DNA of 6,218 bases from contig CAIWNO010000103.1 of the NCBI GenBank assembly GCA_903914045.1, positions 1 through 6,218 of the forward strand, read 5' to 3'. The notes beneath the pieces were generated by a model. It was not told where the DNA came from and did not search any database. It saw nothing but the letters and a program-made list of their open reading frames with translations. Numbering within the stretch: the first letter of the stretch is position 1; every line of letters starts with the position of its first letter. The translations under genes and the position numbers were made by a program. This document shows positions 1 through 5,542 of the stretch, piece after piece. This DNA comes from an uncultured bacterium. Its GTDB lineage: Bacteria; Planctomycetota; Phycisphaerae; Phycisphaerales; SM1A02.

Positions 1-4
1 CATT

Positions 5-40
5 AAAAAAGTCCTGCGCATCGTTGTGGATGCGCAGGAC
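5..40 (-). terminator. Rho-independent terminator of the PEP-CTERM gene
   Basis: A perfect 12-bp stem (GTCCTGCGCATC at 11-22 with GATGCGCAGGAC at 29-40) closes a 6-nt loop. On the minus strand it is followed at once by six T residues (5-10 on the plus strand). It starts about 45 nt beyond the stop codon at 86-88, which is the expected place and orientation for ending that transcript. There is no matching T-run on the plus-strand side, so it should work mainly in the minus direction. Confidence 0.93.
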
Positions 41-42
41 TG

Positions 43-64
43 AGGACCCTTGAAAGAAGGTCCT
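43..64. repeat. Short inverted repeat between the PEP-CTERM stop codon and its terminator
   Basis: AGGACC (43-48) and GGTCCT (59-64) are perfect inverted copies separated by 10 nt. It sits in the 3' untranslated stretch just before the strong terminator hairpin and could form a small accessory stem that protects the mRNA end. No T-tract follows it, so it is not a terminator by itself. It may be chance. Confidence 0.35.
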
Positions 65-85
65 TTGATTTGCTTTGTGAGTGAG

Positions 86-1000
86 TTAATCCTTGCGTCT
101 ACGGCTAGAAGCCATGCCAGCAAGAACAATCAAGGTCGCCGCGCCTGGGGATGGAACACCAAATGTCCAAGCTTCTTGTCCTGCTTCAAGGCCACTAAAT
201 GATGAATCAAATGTCCACACTTTGCCGCTGGTGGTGTACTTAGTTTGCGCGTCGCTTTTCAAGTTGGCGCTGGCAATGGTGTACAAAGTTGTTCCACCAG
301 TTTGCGCGGTGGACTTGCCCACGAAATCGCACCACATAGTGAATTTGGGAAGCGTTGGACCTGAAATGCCAGAGGCGGCTTGAATATCACTTACCTTGAG
401 CGTGAAACGGCCAAACATAACCATCTTGTCGGCATATGCGCTGGCGTTGGTTTGAAAGCCAGCATCTGTTGGAGCCGCTTGATACACGCCCGCGCCAACA
501 AAGCCAGTCGCGCTGCTGCCACCGGTGATAACGCCAACATTTGAATTTGGATTCATGAAGTACACGTCTGGGGTAACGCTGCCCGTGTTGCCCGAGCCTT
601 GAGTACGCGCGCCAACGGTAAGGAACGAATCCCATGTGTTGTTGCCTGTTCCACCAGAAGCGCCAGCCGCTGGAAGCCAACTGGTGTTGCTGTGCTGGTA
701 AGCAAGTCCATTGCTCACTTCATACTTGGCTGTTTTATTCACGCCATAGGTAGAAGCATCCGTAGTGGCTTGACCAAAGAAGTTCACCACGCGTTCGCCG
801 TTAGAACCAGTGCCAGAAGCGGAATTAAATTTCAAGTACACGTCCATGACGGAATAGTTAACGCCGCCTTCTGTGACAATGTAATTCTTTGCATACAGGC
901 CTTGCGCACCGGAAACAGAGGCGCTTGCGACGCCAACCATGTTCATTGCAGTGGCAGCCGCCAACGACGCACCAGTGATAGCAAAAATCGAATTCTTCAT
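86..1000 (-). CDS. Secreted PEP-CTERM sorting-domain protein, otherwise uncharacterised
   Basis: From the chosen start the protein has 304 residues. Residues 1-28 form a signal peptide: Lys2, a long Ala/Gly-rich hydrophobic stretch, then a likely cut near ASA. The mature part is rich in Gly, Ser, Thr and Asn, has a single Cys (in MWCDF), and looks like a beta-rich extracellular protein. The last 23 or so residues are a three-part sorting tail: VPSPGA, the hydrophobic ATLIVLAGMA, and the basic SSRRRKD. In known systems such tails are processed by an exosortase at the membrane and the protein goes to the cell surface or matrix; no exosortase is visible here. The core (NTWDSFLTVG, MFGRFTLKV) recalls planctomycete PEP-CTERM paralogues, but I can assign no activity. 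The start at 1000 is preferred over the in-frame ATG at 1024 because a good Shine-Dalgarno sequence lies just before it and the signal peptide then begins directly. Codons look less GCGC-rich than in the neighbouring genes, consistent with high expression. It is a single-gene unit with its own terminator. Confidence 0.88.
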   Translation of the reverse strand: MKNSIFAITGASLAAATAMNMVGVASASVSGAQGLYAKNYIVTEGGVNYSVMDVYLKFNSASGTGSNGERVVNFFGQATTDASTYGVNKTAKYEVSNGLAYQHSNTSWLPAAGASGGTGNNTWDSFLTVGARTQGSGNTGSVTPDVYFMNPNSNVGVITGGSSATGFVGAGVYQAAPTDAGFQTNASAYADKMVMFGRFTLKVSDIQAASGISGPTLPKFTMWCDFVGKSTAQTGGTTLYTIASANLKSDAQTKYTTSGKVWTFDSSFSGLEAGQEAWTFGVPSPGAATLIVLAGMASSRRRKD

Positions 1001-1007
1001 TTCTTTT

Positions 1008-1015
1008 CCTTCCCT
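1008..1015 (-). promoter_or_regulatory. Shine-Dalgarno sequence that fixes the PEP-CTERM start at 1000
   Basis: On the minus strand AGGGAAGG lies 7 nt before the ATG at 1000-998. This purine-rich stretch falls inside the reading frame if the upstream ATG (1024-1022) is used, which would add eight charged residues (MKKREGKE) ahead of an otherwise standard signal peptide. The downstream ATG is therefore the better start. Confidence 0.75.
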
Positions 1016-1066
1016 CTTCTTCATCGAGGAACAAATTATTGACAGAGATCCTTTTCCTTTGATTCA

Positions 1067-1081
1067 GAAACAACATGTTTC
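1067..1081. repeat. Inverted repeat GAAACA-N3-TGTTTC upstream of the PEP-CTERM gene
   Basis: Perfect 6-bp half sites (1067-1072 and 1076-1081) lie around a 3-nt centre, 67-81 bp upstream of the start codon. The size and spacing suit a dimeric regulator's operator. The loop is very short for an RNA hairpin, so a DNA site is the likelier reading. No regulator is identified. Confidence 0.35.
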
Positions 1082-1119
1082 AAAACCAGATCCCTGCTAA
1101 GTGAACTTCCGTACAGTGC

Positions 1120-1157
1120 AATTCAAAGGTTCCCTTGCAAGCAAATATCTTTGAATT
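1120..1157. repeat. Nested dyad: 9-bp inverted repeat around an 8-bp palindrome
   Basis: AATTCAAAG (1120-1128) and CTTTGAATT (1149-1157) are perfect inverted copies 20 nt apart. Inside lies CTTGCAAG (1134-1141), itself a perfect palindrome, whose centre is only 1 bp from the centre of the outer repeat. It lies 120-157 bp upstream of the PEP-CTERM start. It could be a regulator binding site or, if transcribed, a hairpin in a long 5' untranslated region. Confidence 0.5.
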
Positions 1158-1256
1158 TTTTAAAGTTTCTAACTTGATTACAGCTGCAGATAGAATGTGT
1201 GTAATTGAAATCAGTTAAAAAAAGCTTTATTTTGGCTGAAATGCGCTGCCAAGGAT

Positions 1257-1276
1257 AAAAAGCGCTGGATTGCGCT
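1257..1276 (-). terminator. Weak candidate intrinsic terminator of miaB
   Basis: On the minus strand AGCGC (1276-1272) and GCGCT (1265-1261) can form a 5-bp GC-rich stem around a 6-nt loop. The last T of the stem runs into TTTT (1260-1257). It lies about 57 nt past the miaB stop codon. The stem is short, so read-through into the PEP-CTERM gene is possible. Confidence 0.4.
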
Positions 1277-1332
1277 GGAATATAAGTTCTAGGACTTTGC
1301 TTGCGATTTTGCGCTAATGCACTACTGCAAGT

Positions 1333-2937
1333 TTATATTGGCGCCTTTGCCAAGCGCATAGGGGGCGCAACAAGTCCCGCGGTCAACACCCCGTGAAGCA
1401 ATAAGGCGGAACTTTGCTGCAACAAAACAGGCGTGATTTTCCCTACAAAGTCGCTTGCGTTGGCCCCCGGCGGAGTATCCATGCTGACAATTAAGTCGCC
1501 GGCGGTTCGTCCGCGCAAAGTGGTGCGACCAGTTTGGGTTGATTTGCCGGCATTTTGTTCCCATCGCAATTCAACACTTCCAAATGTGGGTTGCGCATCG
1601 CGCAAAGTGCAGACTTCCTCAACCAACACATCCACGGTGCGGCTAATCCACGCGGCGTGTACGCGCGCGCTGGTTTGGGTTTGCAAATTCAGCAGCACGT
1701 TGTTGCGAAACTTTTTTACTTGATTTGAAATGTCGTCCTTGAAACGTTCAATGGCCACGGTGCCTGGGCGCGGTGAATACTTAAAGATAAAATTGTTTTT
1801 GAAGGGAAGTGTGCGCACCATGTCGCACGAGGCCTCAAAGTCCTCGTCGGTTTCAGTGGGAAAGCCCACTATGAAATCGCCGGCGATTGTGGCGTCGGGA
1901 AGAATGTCCAGCGCCTGCGCGGCGAAGGCCTCGTACTCGCCGCGGGTGTAGCCGCGGTTCATGAGTTTCAGAATTCGATCGGAGCCACTTTGTGCGGGGG
2001 CGTGCAAATAGCGGCAAATACGCGGGCAATCGCGCATGGTTTCTAGAATGTCGCGCCCGAAATCGCGCGGGTAGCTGGTGACAAATCGCAAGCGCGCAAT
2101 AGCCGGGACTTCATCGTGAATGCGCCGCAGCAGGTGCGCGAATGTGGTCACGCGCTTGCCAACAGGAATGGCGGCGCGAAATGCTGCAAGACCAGGACCA
2201 ATTTGCGCGGCCTCGCGGCCATCAATGGTGACGGCGGCGCCGTGTTCGTAGCGATAGTGATTGACGGTTTGCCCAAGCAGCGTGATTTCAATGGCGCCAG
2301 CGTCGGCGAGTTTGCGGCACTCATCAATGATGTGGTCGGGCGGGCGATGCACTTCGGCGCCGCGCGTGTTTGGAACCACGCAATAGGTGCAGAATTTATT
2401 GCAGCCGCGGGTAATGCGAACTTGCGCGGCAAAGGCGCTGCGGCCGGCGACAATGGGGTCGAAGGCGCGCGAAAGATCCAGCGTTTCAAGGTCATCCTGA
2501 ACGGCGCTTAGGACGGCGCTACGGCGTGTGCGATTGCCAGCCAAGGCGGTGCGCTCGGCGGCCGTAGCGGCTTCGGAGCGGCGGGCGGCATCAATTAAAG
2601 CGGGCAATTTGTCCAGTTCACCTGGACCACACATAATGTCGAGTTGCGGAAATCGCTGCAGTAAGGACAGGCCATCGCGTTCAGCCATGCAACCTAATAC
2701 GCCCAACAGAATATTTTCGCCCGCCAACTTGCGCTCGCTGACAATGCCAAGACGCGAATACACCTTGCTTTCCGCATGTTCGCGCACGGAACAGGTGTTG
2801 AACAGCACCACTTGGGCGGCGTCGGGATTGTCGGTAAACGTGTAGCCCAAGGTGCTCAGTTGCCCACGAACCAACTCGGAGTCGAGCTCATTCATTTGGC
2901 AACCAAAAGTTTCTAAATAAACCGTCGTGTTGGACAT
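1333..2937 (-). CDS. miaB: tRNA-2-methylthio-N6-dimethylallyladenosine synthase MiaB
   Basis: MiaB is a radical-SAM enzyme with two iron-sulfur clusters. It adds a methylthio group at C2 of i6A37 in tRNAs reading UNN codons. The N-terminal UPF0004 domain (about 4-120) keeps the three cluster cysteines: Cys13 in TFGCQMN, Cys49 in NTCSVRE and Cys83 in GCMAERDG. The radical-SAM domain (about 168-410) has the CxxxCxxC motif at Cys179, Cys183 and Cys186 (RGCNKFCTYC). A TRAM-like RNA-binding domain follows (about 422-517). FGCQMN, VPNTRGAEVHRPP and the HAPAQSGSD stretch favour MiaB over RimO or MtaB. At 534 residues it is longer than typical MiaB (about 440-475). Part of the excess is an insert at about 229-265, between GQTVNHY and FAHLLRRIH; I recall similar inserts in planctomycete MiaB. 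There is no clear Shine-Dalgarno sequence before the ATG, but the start fits the family N-terminus. It is transcribed away from ftsW. No dimethylallyltransferase gene (miaA), which makes the substrate, is in view. Confidence 0.95.
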   Translation of the reverse strand: MSNTTVYLETFGCQMNELDSELVRGQLSTLGYTFTDNPDAAQVVLFNTCSVREHAESKVYSRLGIVSERKLAGENILLGVLGCMAERDGLSLLQRFPQLDIMCGPGELDKLPALIDAARRSEAATAAERTALAGNRTRRSAVLSAVQDDLETLDLSRAFDPIVAGRSAFAAQVRITRGCNKFCTYCVVPNTRGAEVHRPPDHIIDECRKLADAGAIEITLLGQTVNHYRYEHGAAVTIDGREAAQIGPGLAAFRAAIPVGKRVTTFAHLLRRIHDEVPAIARLRFVTSYPRDFGRDILETMRDCPRICRYLHAPAQSGSDRILKLMNRGYTRGEYEAFAAQALDILPDATIAGDFIVGFPTETDEDFEASCDMVRTLPFKNNFIFKYSPRPGTVAIERFKDDISNQVKKFRNNVLLNLQTQTSARVHAAWISRTVDVLVEEVCTLRDAQPTFGSVELRWEQNAGKSTQTGRTTLRGRTAGDLIVSMDTPPGANASDFVGKITPVLLQQSSALLLHGVLTAGLVAPPMRLAKAPI

Positions 2938-2943
2938 GCAAGC

Positions 2944-2971
2944 AGTCTAGTGCCGCGCCACGGTTTGCCGA
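2944..2971 (-). promoter_or_regulatory. Possible miaB promoter giving a leaderless or near-leaderless mRNA
   Basis: On the minus strand TCGGCA (2971-2966) and TAGACT (2949-2944) each match four of six bases of the sigma-70 consensus, with a 16-bp spacer. The -10 ends only 6 nt before the miaB ATG, so transcription would begin at or next to the start codon. The lack of a Shine-Dalgarno sequence fits this. The hexamers are weak and the whole divergent gap is only 43 bp. Confidence 0.25.
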
Positions 2972-2972
2972 T

Positions 2973-2978
2973 GAAGGA
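2973..2978 (+). promoter_or_regulatory. Shine-Dalgarno-like GAAGGA close to the ftsW start
   Basis: GAAGGA lies only 2 nt before the ATG at 2981, closer than usual. No earlier start is possible because an in-frame TGA lies at 2972-2974. The next in-frame candidates, a GTG at 3011 and the ATG coding Met21, would cut into or remove the first membrane segment. ATG 2981 is therefore kept. Confidence 0.5.
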
Positions 2979-2980
2979 AC

Positions 2981-4273
2981 ATGCGCGCAGGTCAAGGACT
3001 TTTATTTTTTGTGGTGGCTTTATTAGTCACCGGAACCGTCATGGTGAACTCCGCTTCGCTGACTTCCACCAACGGGGCGGGCGTGTCATTGAACGATTTA
3101 TTGTTGGGGCGCAACACCTGGTTCGCGTTGGCCGCCGCCGCCGCGTTGTGGTTGGGAACGCGCGTATCGGTTGAGCGGGTGTTCTCATTGCGCGGCTTGG
3201 CAAGCCCCATTCCTTGGATTGTGTTGGTCATGCTTTTGGGATTGGTGTTGGTGCATGTGCCAGGCATTGGCCGCGAAGTCAATGGCGCGCGCAGGTGGAT
3301 TACGATTGGTCCAATTGGGTTGCAGCCTAGCGAGCTTGTGAAGTGGGGCATGCCCGTGGTGATCGCGTGGCATTGTTGCCGGCGCGCGGGCGGACTTGGT
3401 TTTTTCTGGAAGGGATTTATTCCGCCGCTTTTATTTGTGAGCGTGTTCGCTGGTTTGGTTGCGCTGCAAGATTTAGGAACCGCGGTGTTGATTGAAGTGG
3501 TGGCGATTGCCATGTTGATCGCGGCGGGTGCTAGATTTTGGCACGCGTTATTGCTGCTACCCGCGGCGTGCGTGGCGGTGGGCGCGCTGATCATTACAAG
3601 TCCATATAGAGTAAATCGAATTCTGGCGTACATGGATCCATTCGCCGACGCGCAGGGCAAGGGCTATCACATTATTCAAAGCATGGCGGCGATCACTGGT
3701 GGCGGATTGCCTGGACGCGGACTTGGAAATGGAATTCAGAAATTTGGATACTTGCCGGAAGCGACGACGGATTTTATTTACGCCATTGTGTGCGAGGAGT
3801 TGGGAATTGGCGGAGCGATTGGCGTGCTTGCCATCTTTGTCATGCTGGGTATTTCGGGTCTGGCCATTGCCACGGCCACGGCAAAAGTGAAGGAAAATGA
3901 GGGTAAAACAAAGGTGATTTCGTTGGTGACCAATTTTGAATCGCTGATCGCCATGGGCTTCACGCTGACGGTGACCATGCAGGCGTTGATTAACGCGGCC
4001 GTGGTGACGGGCTTGGCGCCGACCAAGGGAATTGCGCTGCCATTAATTTCGCGCGGCGGCACGGGATGGATTTTGACGGCGTTGAGTTTAGGAATGGTGG
4101 CCAGCATTGCGCGCGCTTCTGACAGGCGCAGAAAAATGTTGGCCAGCGCGGGCACGCTTGTGGAAAATCTAGAATCAACTTCGACCAGCGCGGGCGAGAC
4201 GGTTACGGACTTACATAATTCTGGCGGTCAATCGGGCGCGCTCGCGGGCACGCTTGCTGTGGCCACAAAGTAA
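2981..4273 (+). CDS. ftsW: SEDS-family peptidoglycan glycosyltransferase FtsW
   Basis: A 430-residue multi-pass membrane protein that polymerises lipid II into glycan strands, normally with a class B penicillin-binding protein for septal synthesis. Hydrophobic segments lie roughly at 6-25, 44-60, 78-95, 145-163, 166-182, 185-205, 268-298, 322-342 and 350-376, matching the SEDS layout of about ten helices. Conserved SEDS signatures are NGARRWITIGPIGLQPSELVK (102-121), the extracellular loop DPFADAQGKGYHIIQS (219-234), and GRGLGNGIQKFGYLPEATTD ending at Asp264. That Asp corresponds to the catalytically important Asp297 of E. coli FtsW. The common SYGGSS motif near the end reads SRGGTG (357-362), a clear departure. 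A hydrophilic cytoplasmic tail of about 50 residues (380-430) follows. The FtsW call over RodA or SpoVE rests on PEATTDFI and on the murG neighbour; SpoVE-like function cannot be excluded. murG follows 96 nt downstream of the stop on the same strand, with no terminator between, so co-transcription is likely. Confidence 0.93.
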   Translation: MRAGQGLLFFVVALLVTGTVMVNSASLTSTNGAGVSLNDLLLGRNTWFALAAAAALWLGTRVSVERVFSLRGLASPIPWIVLVMLLGLVLVHVPGIGREVNGARRWITIGPIGLQPSELVKWGMPVVIAWHCCRRAGGLGFFWKGFIPPLLFVSVFAGLVALQDLGTAVLIEVVAIAMLIAAGARFWHALLLLPAACVAVGALIITSPYRVNRILAYMDPFADAQGKGYHIIQSMAAITGGGLPGRGLGNGIQKFGYLPEATTDFIYAIVCEELGIGGAIGVLAIFVMLGISGLAIATATAKVKENEGKTKVISLVTNFESLIAMGFTLTVTMQALINAAVVTGLAPTKGIALPLISRGGTGWILTALSLGMVASIARASDRRRKMLASAGTLVENLESTSTSAGETVTDLHNSGGQSGALAGTLAVATK

Positions 4274-4344
4274 GTCAGCGTATGAAAAATGCGTTGATGG
4301 ATTTGAATCGCACGATGCGCACAAAAATAAACACACAAGGTGAC

Positions 4345-4376
4345 GCGCCATGTGACGCGGGAGTTGTTCATGGCGC
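4345..4376 (+). promoter_or_regulatory. Inverted repeat that could sequester the murG start codon
   Basis: GCGCCATG (4345-4352) and CATGGCGC (4369-4376) are perfect inverted copies. As RNA they would form an 8-bp stem with six G-C pairs and a 16-nt loop. The murG ATG (4370-4372) lies inside the 3' arm, and the Shine-Dalgarno GGGAG (4359-4363, 6 nt before the ATG) lies in the loop. The start codon would be hidden while the ribosome binding site stays exposed. A direct repeat GTGACGCG (4340-4347 and 4352-4359) overlaps the same stretch. Confidence 0.5.
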
Positions 4377-5542
4377 ATGAAGCCGCGCAACTTGACGAGC
4401 AACTAGGCGAGCAACTTGGCGCGCAGGGCGACACGCAAGATGGCGCGGTTGGATTTGCGGGCGGCGGTTCGGGCGGACACATTAGTCCTGGCATTGCGAT
4501 TGCGCAGAGACTTGCCACGCGTGCGCCCAAAATAAAGAGCGTGTTCTTGTGCAGCACGCGCGCCATTGACGCCGACATGTTGCGCCAAGCGGGCGCAATT
4601 GCGGAGCCCATTCCAGCGTCGCCGCCATCATTGAAGCATGCGTTGAAATTTGCGCGCAATTTTTTTGCGGCCAAGCGCCGCGCCACGCAGGTCATGCGCG
4701 AGCGCGACATTCGCCACATTGTCAGTCTGGGTGGATTTGTAACCGCGCCCGTGGTGGTGGCGGCTCGAAAGCTTGGAATACCTATAACGCTGCTGAATTT
4801 GGACGCGACTCCAGGGCGCGCCAACCGCTTTGTGCAGTCGCGGGCCACGCATGTTTTAAGTGCCGTGGCGGCAACGGGCTTGGCGCGTTGGAACGGAATT
4901 GCGCTGGGATTTCCAGTGCGCCACTGCGCGATTGCGCCCGGTGACGCTGCAAGTTGCCGCGCGAAACTTGGCTTAGAGCCCAATCGATTCACCTTGCTGG
5001 TGACGGGTGCTTCGCAAGGCGCGACCAGTCTGAATGAATTCGTGCCGCACTTTGCGGCGCGCAACAAGGATTTGTTTTTACAGTGGCAAATTGTGCATTT
5101 AACCGGTGGCGGTGAAAGCGACGCGGCGCGCATGCGCGGCGAGTACGCGCGTCTTGGCGTGAAGGCGCTTGTGATTCCATTTGTTCATGAAATGGGAGTG
5201 GCGTGGGGCGCGGCGGATGTGGCGCTGACACGCGCCGGCGCCAACAGCGTTGCCGAAGTGGAGATGAATAATGTGCCGGCGATTTTTGTGCCCTATCTAT
5301 ATCACAAAGATCTTCATCAGAAGGCCAACGCGCAGCCGCTTGTGAACGCGGGCGCGGCGGCCATGGCGCTGGACAAACTTGACCGTGATTTCAATATGCA
5401 GTCCATTGGAATTGTGTTGGAGAAACTGATGCTCGACGACGGCGCGCGTAACGCCATGCGTGCGGCGCTTATGGCCATGCCCAAGATTGACGCGGCAGAT
5501 TGCGTTGCGCAGTTGGTGCTGGCGGATTTGAAACCGCGGTGA
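4370..5542 (+). CDS. murG: Lipid II synthase MurG (UDP-GlcNAc:lipid I GlcNAc transferase)
   Basis: A 390-residue GT-B glycosyltransferase acting on the inner face of the cytoplasmic membrane. It moves GlcNAc from UDP-GlcNAc to lipid I, making the lipid II that FtsW uses. The N-terminal domain has the glycine-rich loop GGGSGGH (31-37; His37 matches E. coli His19) and SLGGFVTAPVVVAARKLGIP. The C-terminal domain has LLVTGASQGATSLNE (209-223), RAGANSVAE with Glu296 (matching E. coli Glu269), and the donor-binding region YHKDLHQKANA. The usual HEQN motif before the PG turn reads LNLD (142-145), unlike most MurG proteins. The start at ATG 4370 is chosen because GGGAG lies 6 nt upstream; an in-frame GTG at 4340 would add ten residues and has a poorer site. 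About 27 residues precede the first strand, more than the usual 5-10, and they contain a tetrapeptide repeat. Codons are very rich in GCG, CGC and GGC. It is probably co-transcribed with ftsW. Overall a divergent but complete MurG. Confidence 0.92.
   Translation: MAHEAAQLDEQLGEQLGAQGDTQDGAVGFAGGGSGGHISPGIAIAQRLATRAPKIKSVFLCSTRAIDADMLRQAGAIAEPIPASPPSLKHALKFARNFFAAKRRATQVMRERDIRHIVSLGGFVTAPVVVAARKLGIPITLLNLDATPGRANRFVQSRATHVLSAVAATGLARWNGIALGFPVRHCAIAPGDAASCRAKLGLEPNRFTLLVTGASQGATSLNEFVPHFAARNKDLFLQWQIVHLTGGGESDAARMRGEYARLGVKALVIPFVHEMGVAWGAADVALTRAGANSVAEVEMNNVPAIFVPYLYHKDLHQKANAQPLVNAGAAAMALDKLDRDFNMQSIGIVLEKLMLDDGARNAMRAALMAMPKIDAADCVAQLVLADLKPR
4385..4420 (+). repeat. Three tandem 12-bp units in the 5' end of murG
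   Basis: GCGCAACTTGAC (4385-4396), GAGCAACTAGGC (4397-4408) and GAGCAACTTGGC (4409-4420) are in frame and encode AQLD, EQLG and EQLG. A degenerate fourth unit (AQGD) may follow. The repeat makes up the middle of the MurG N-terminal extension. Copy number could vary between strains by slippage without breaking the reading frame. Confidence 0.7.

Larger units (their letters stand above)
1001..1332 (-). other. AT-rich 332-bp intergenic region, leader of the PEP-CTERM gene
   Basis: No convincing gene lies here on either strand. The region runs from the miaB stop codon to the PEP-CTERM start and should carry the miaB 3' end and the PEP-CTERM promoter. It is clearly more AT-rich than the flanking genes. 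No sigma-70-type promoter stands out. The best -10-like hexamer on the minus strand is AATAAT (1040-1035), about 35 nt before the start codon, but it has no good -35 at 16-18 nt. Two dyads (1067-1081 and 1120-1157), a weak terminator-like hairpin (1257-1276) and a 10-bp-period imperfect direct repeat (1261-1280, GCGCTGGA core) are the recognisable structures. Confidence 0.6.

Noticed and set aside
599..1042. A 147-codon plus-strand frame opposite the PEP-CTERM gene
   Set aside because: The minus-strand frame has a signal peptide, sorting tail, Shine-Dalgarno sequence and terminator; the plus-strand frame has none of these.
1214..1234. AAGCTT followed by T residues on the minus strand, as a second miaB terminator
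   Set aside because: The palindrome leaves no loop and the flanking A/T tracts give only weak pairing, so it does not look like a working terminator.
1001..1332. Riboswitch or small RNA gene in the long leader
   Set aside because: No known riboswitch core or tRNA-like fold was recognised. The dyads are better treated as possible operators.
2896..2923. Plus-strand TTGGCA with TAAACC 16 bp downstream, as an ftsW promoter inside the 5' end of miaB
   Set aside because: TAAACC is a poor -10 (three of six), and the AT-rich stretch is explained by miaB coding sequence. An ftsW promoter must exist somewhere here, but this one cannot be supported.
2992..3660. A 222-codon open frame on the minus strand opposite ftsW
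   Set aside because: It is antisense to conserved FtsW motifs; the translation is low in complexity and matches nothing I recognise.
4282..4380. A 32-codon open frame starting ATG AAA AAT between ftsW and murG
   Set aside because: It has no Shine-Dalgarno sequence, overlaps the murG start out of frame and shows no recognisable protein features. A leader-peptide role is possible but unsupported.
4228..5133. A 301-codon open frame on the minus strand opposite murG
   Set aside because: It lies antisense to a clearly recognisable MurG. Its translation has no family motif and a biased Ala/Ser/Pro/Arg composition, typical of a shadow frame in GC-rich coding sequence.
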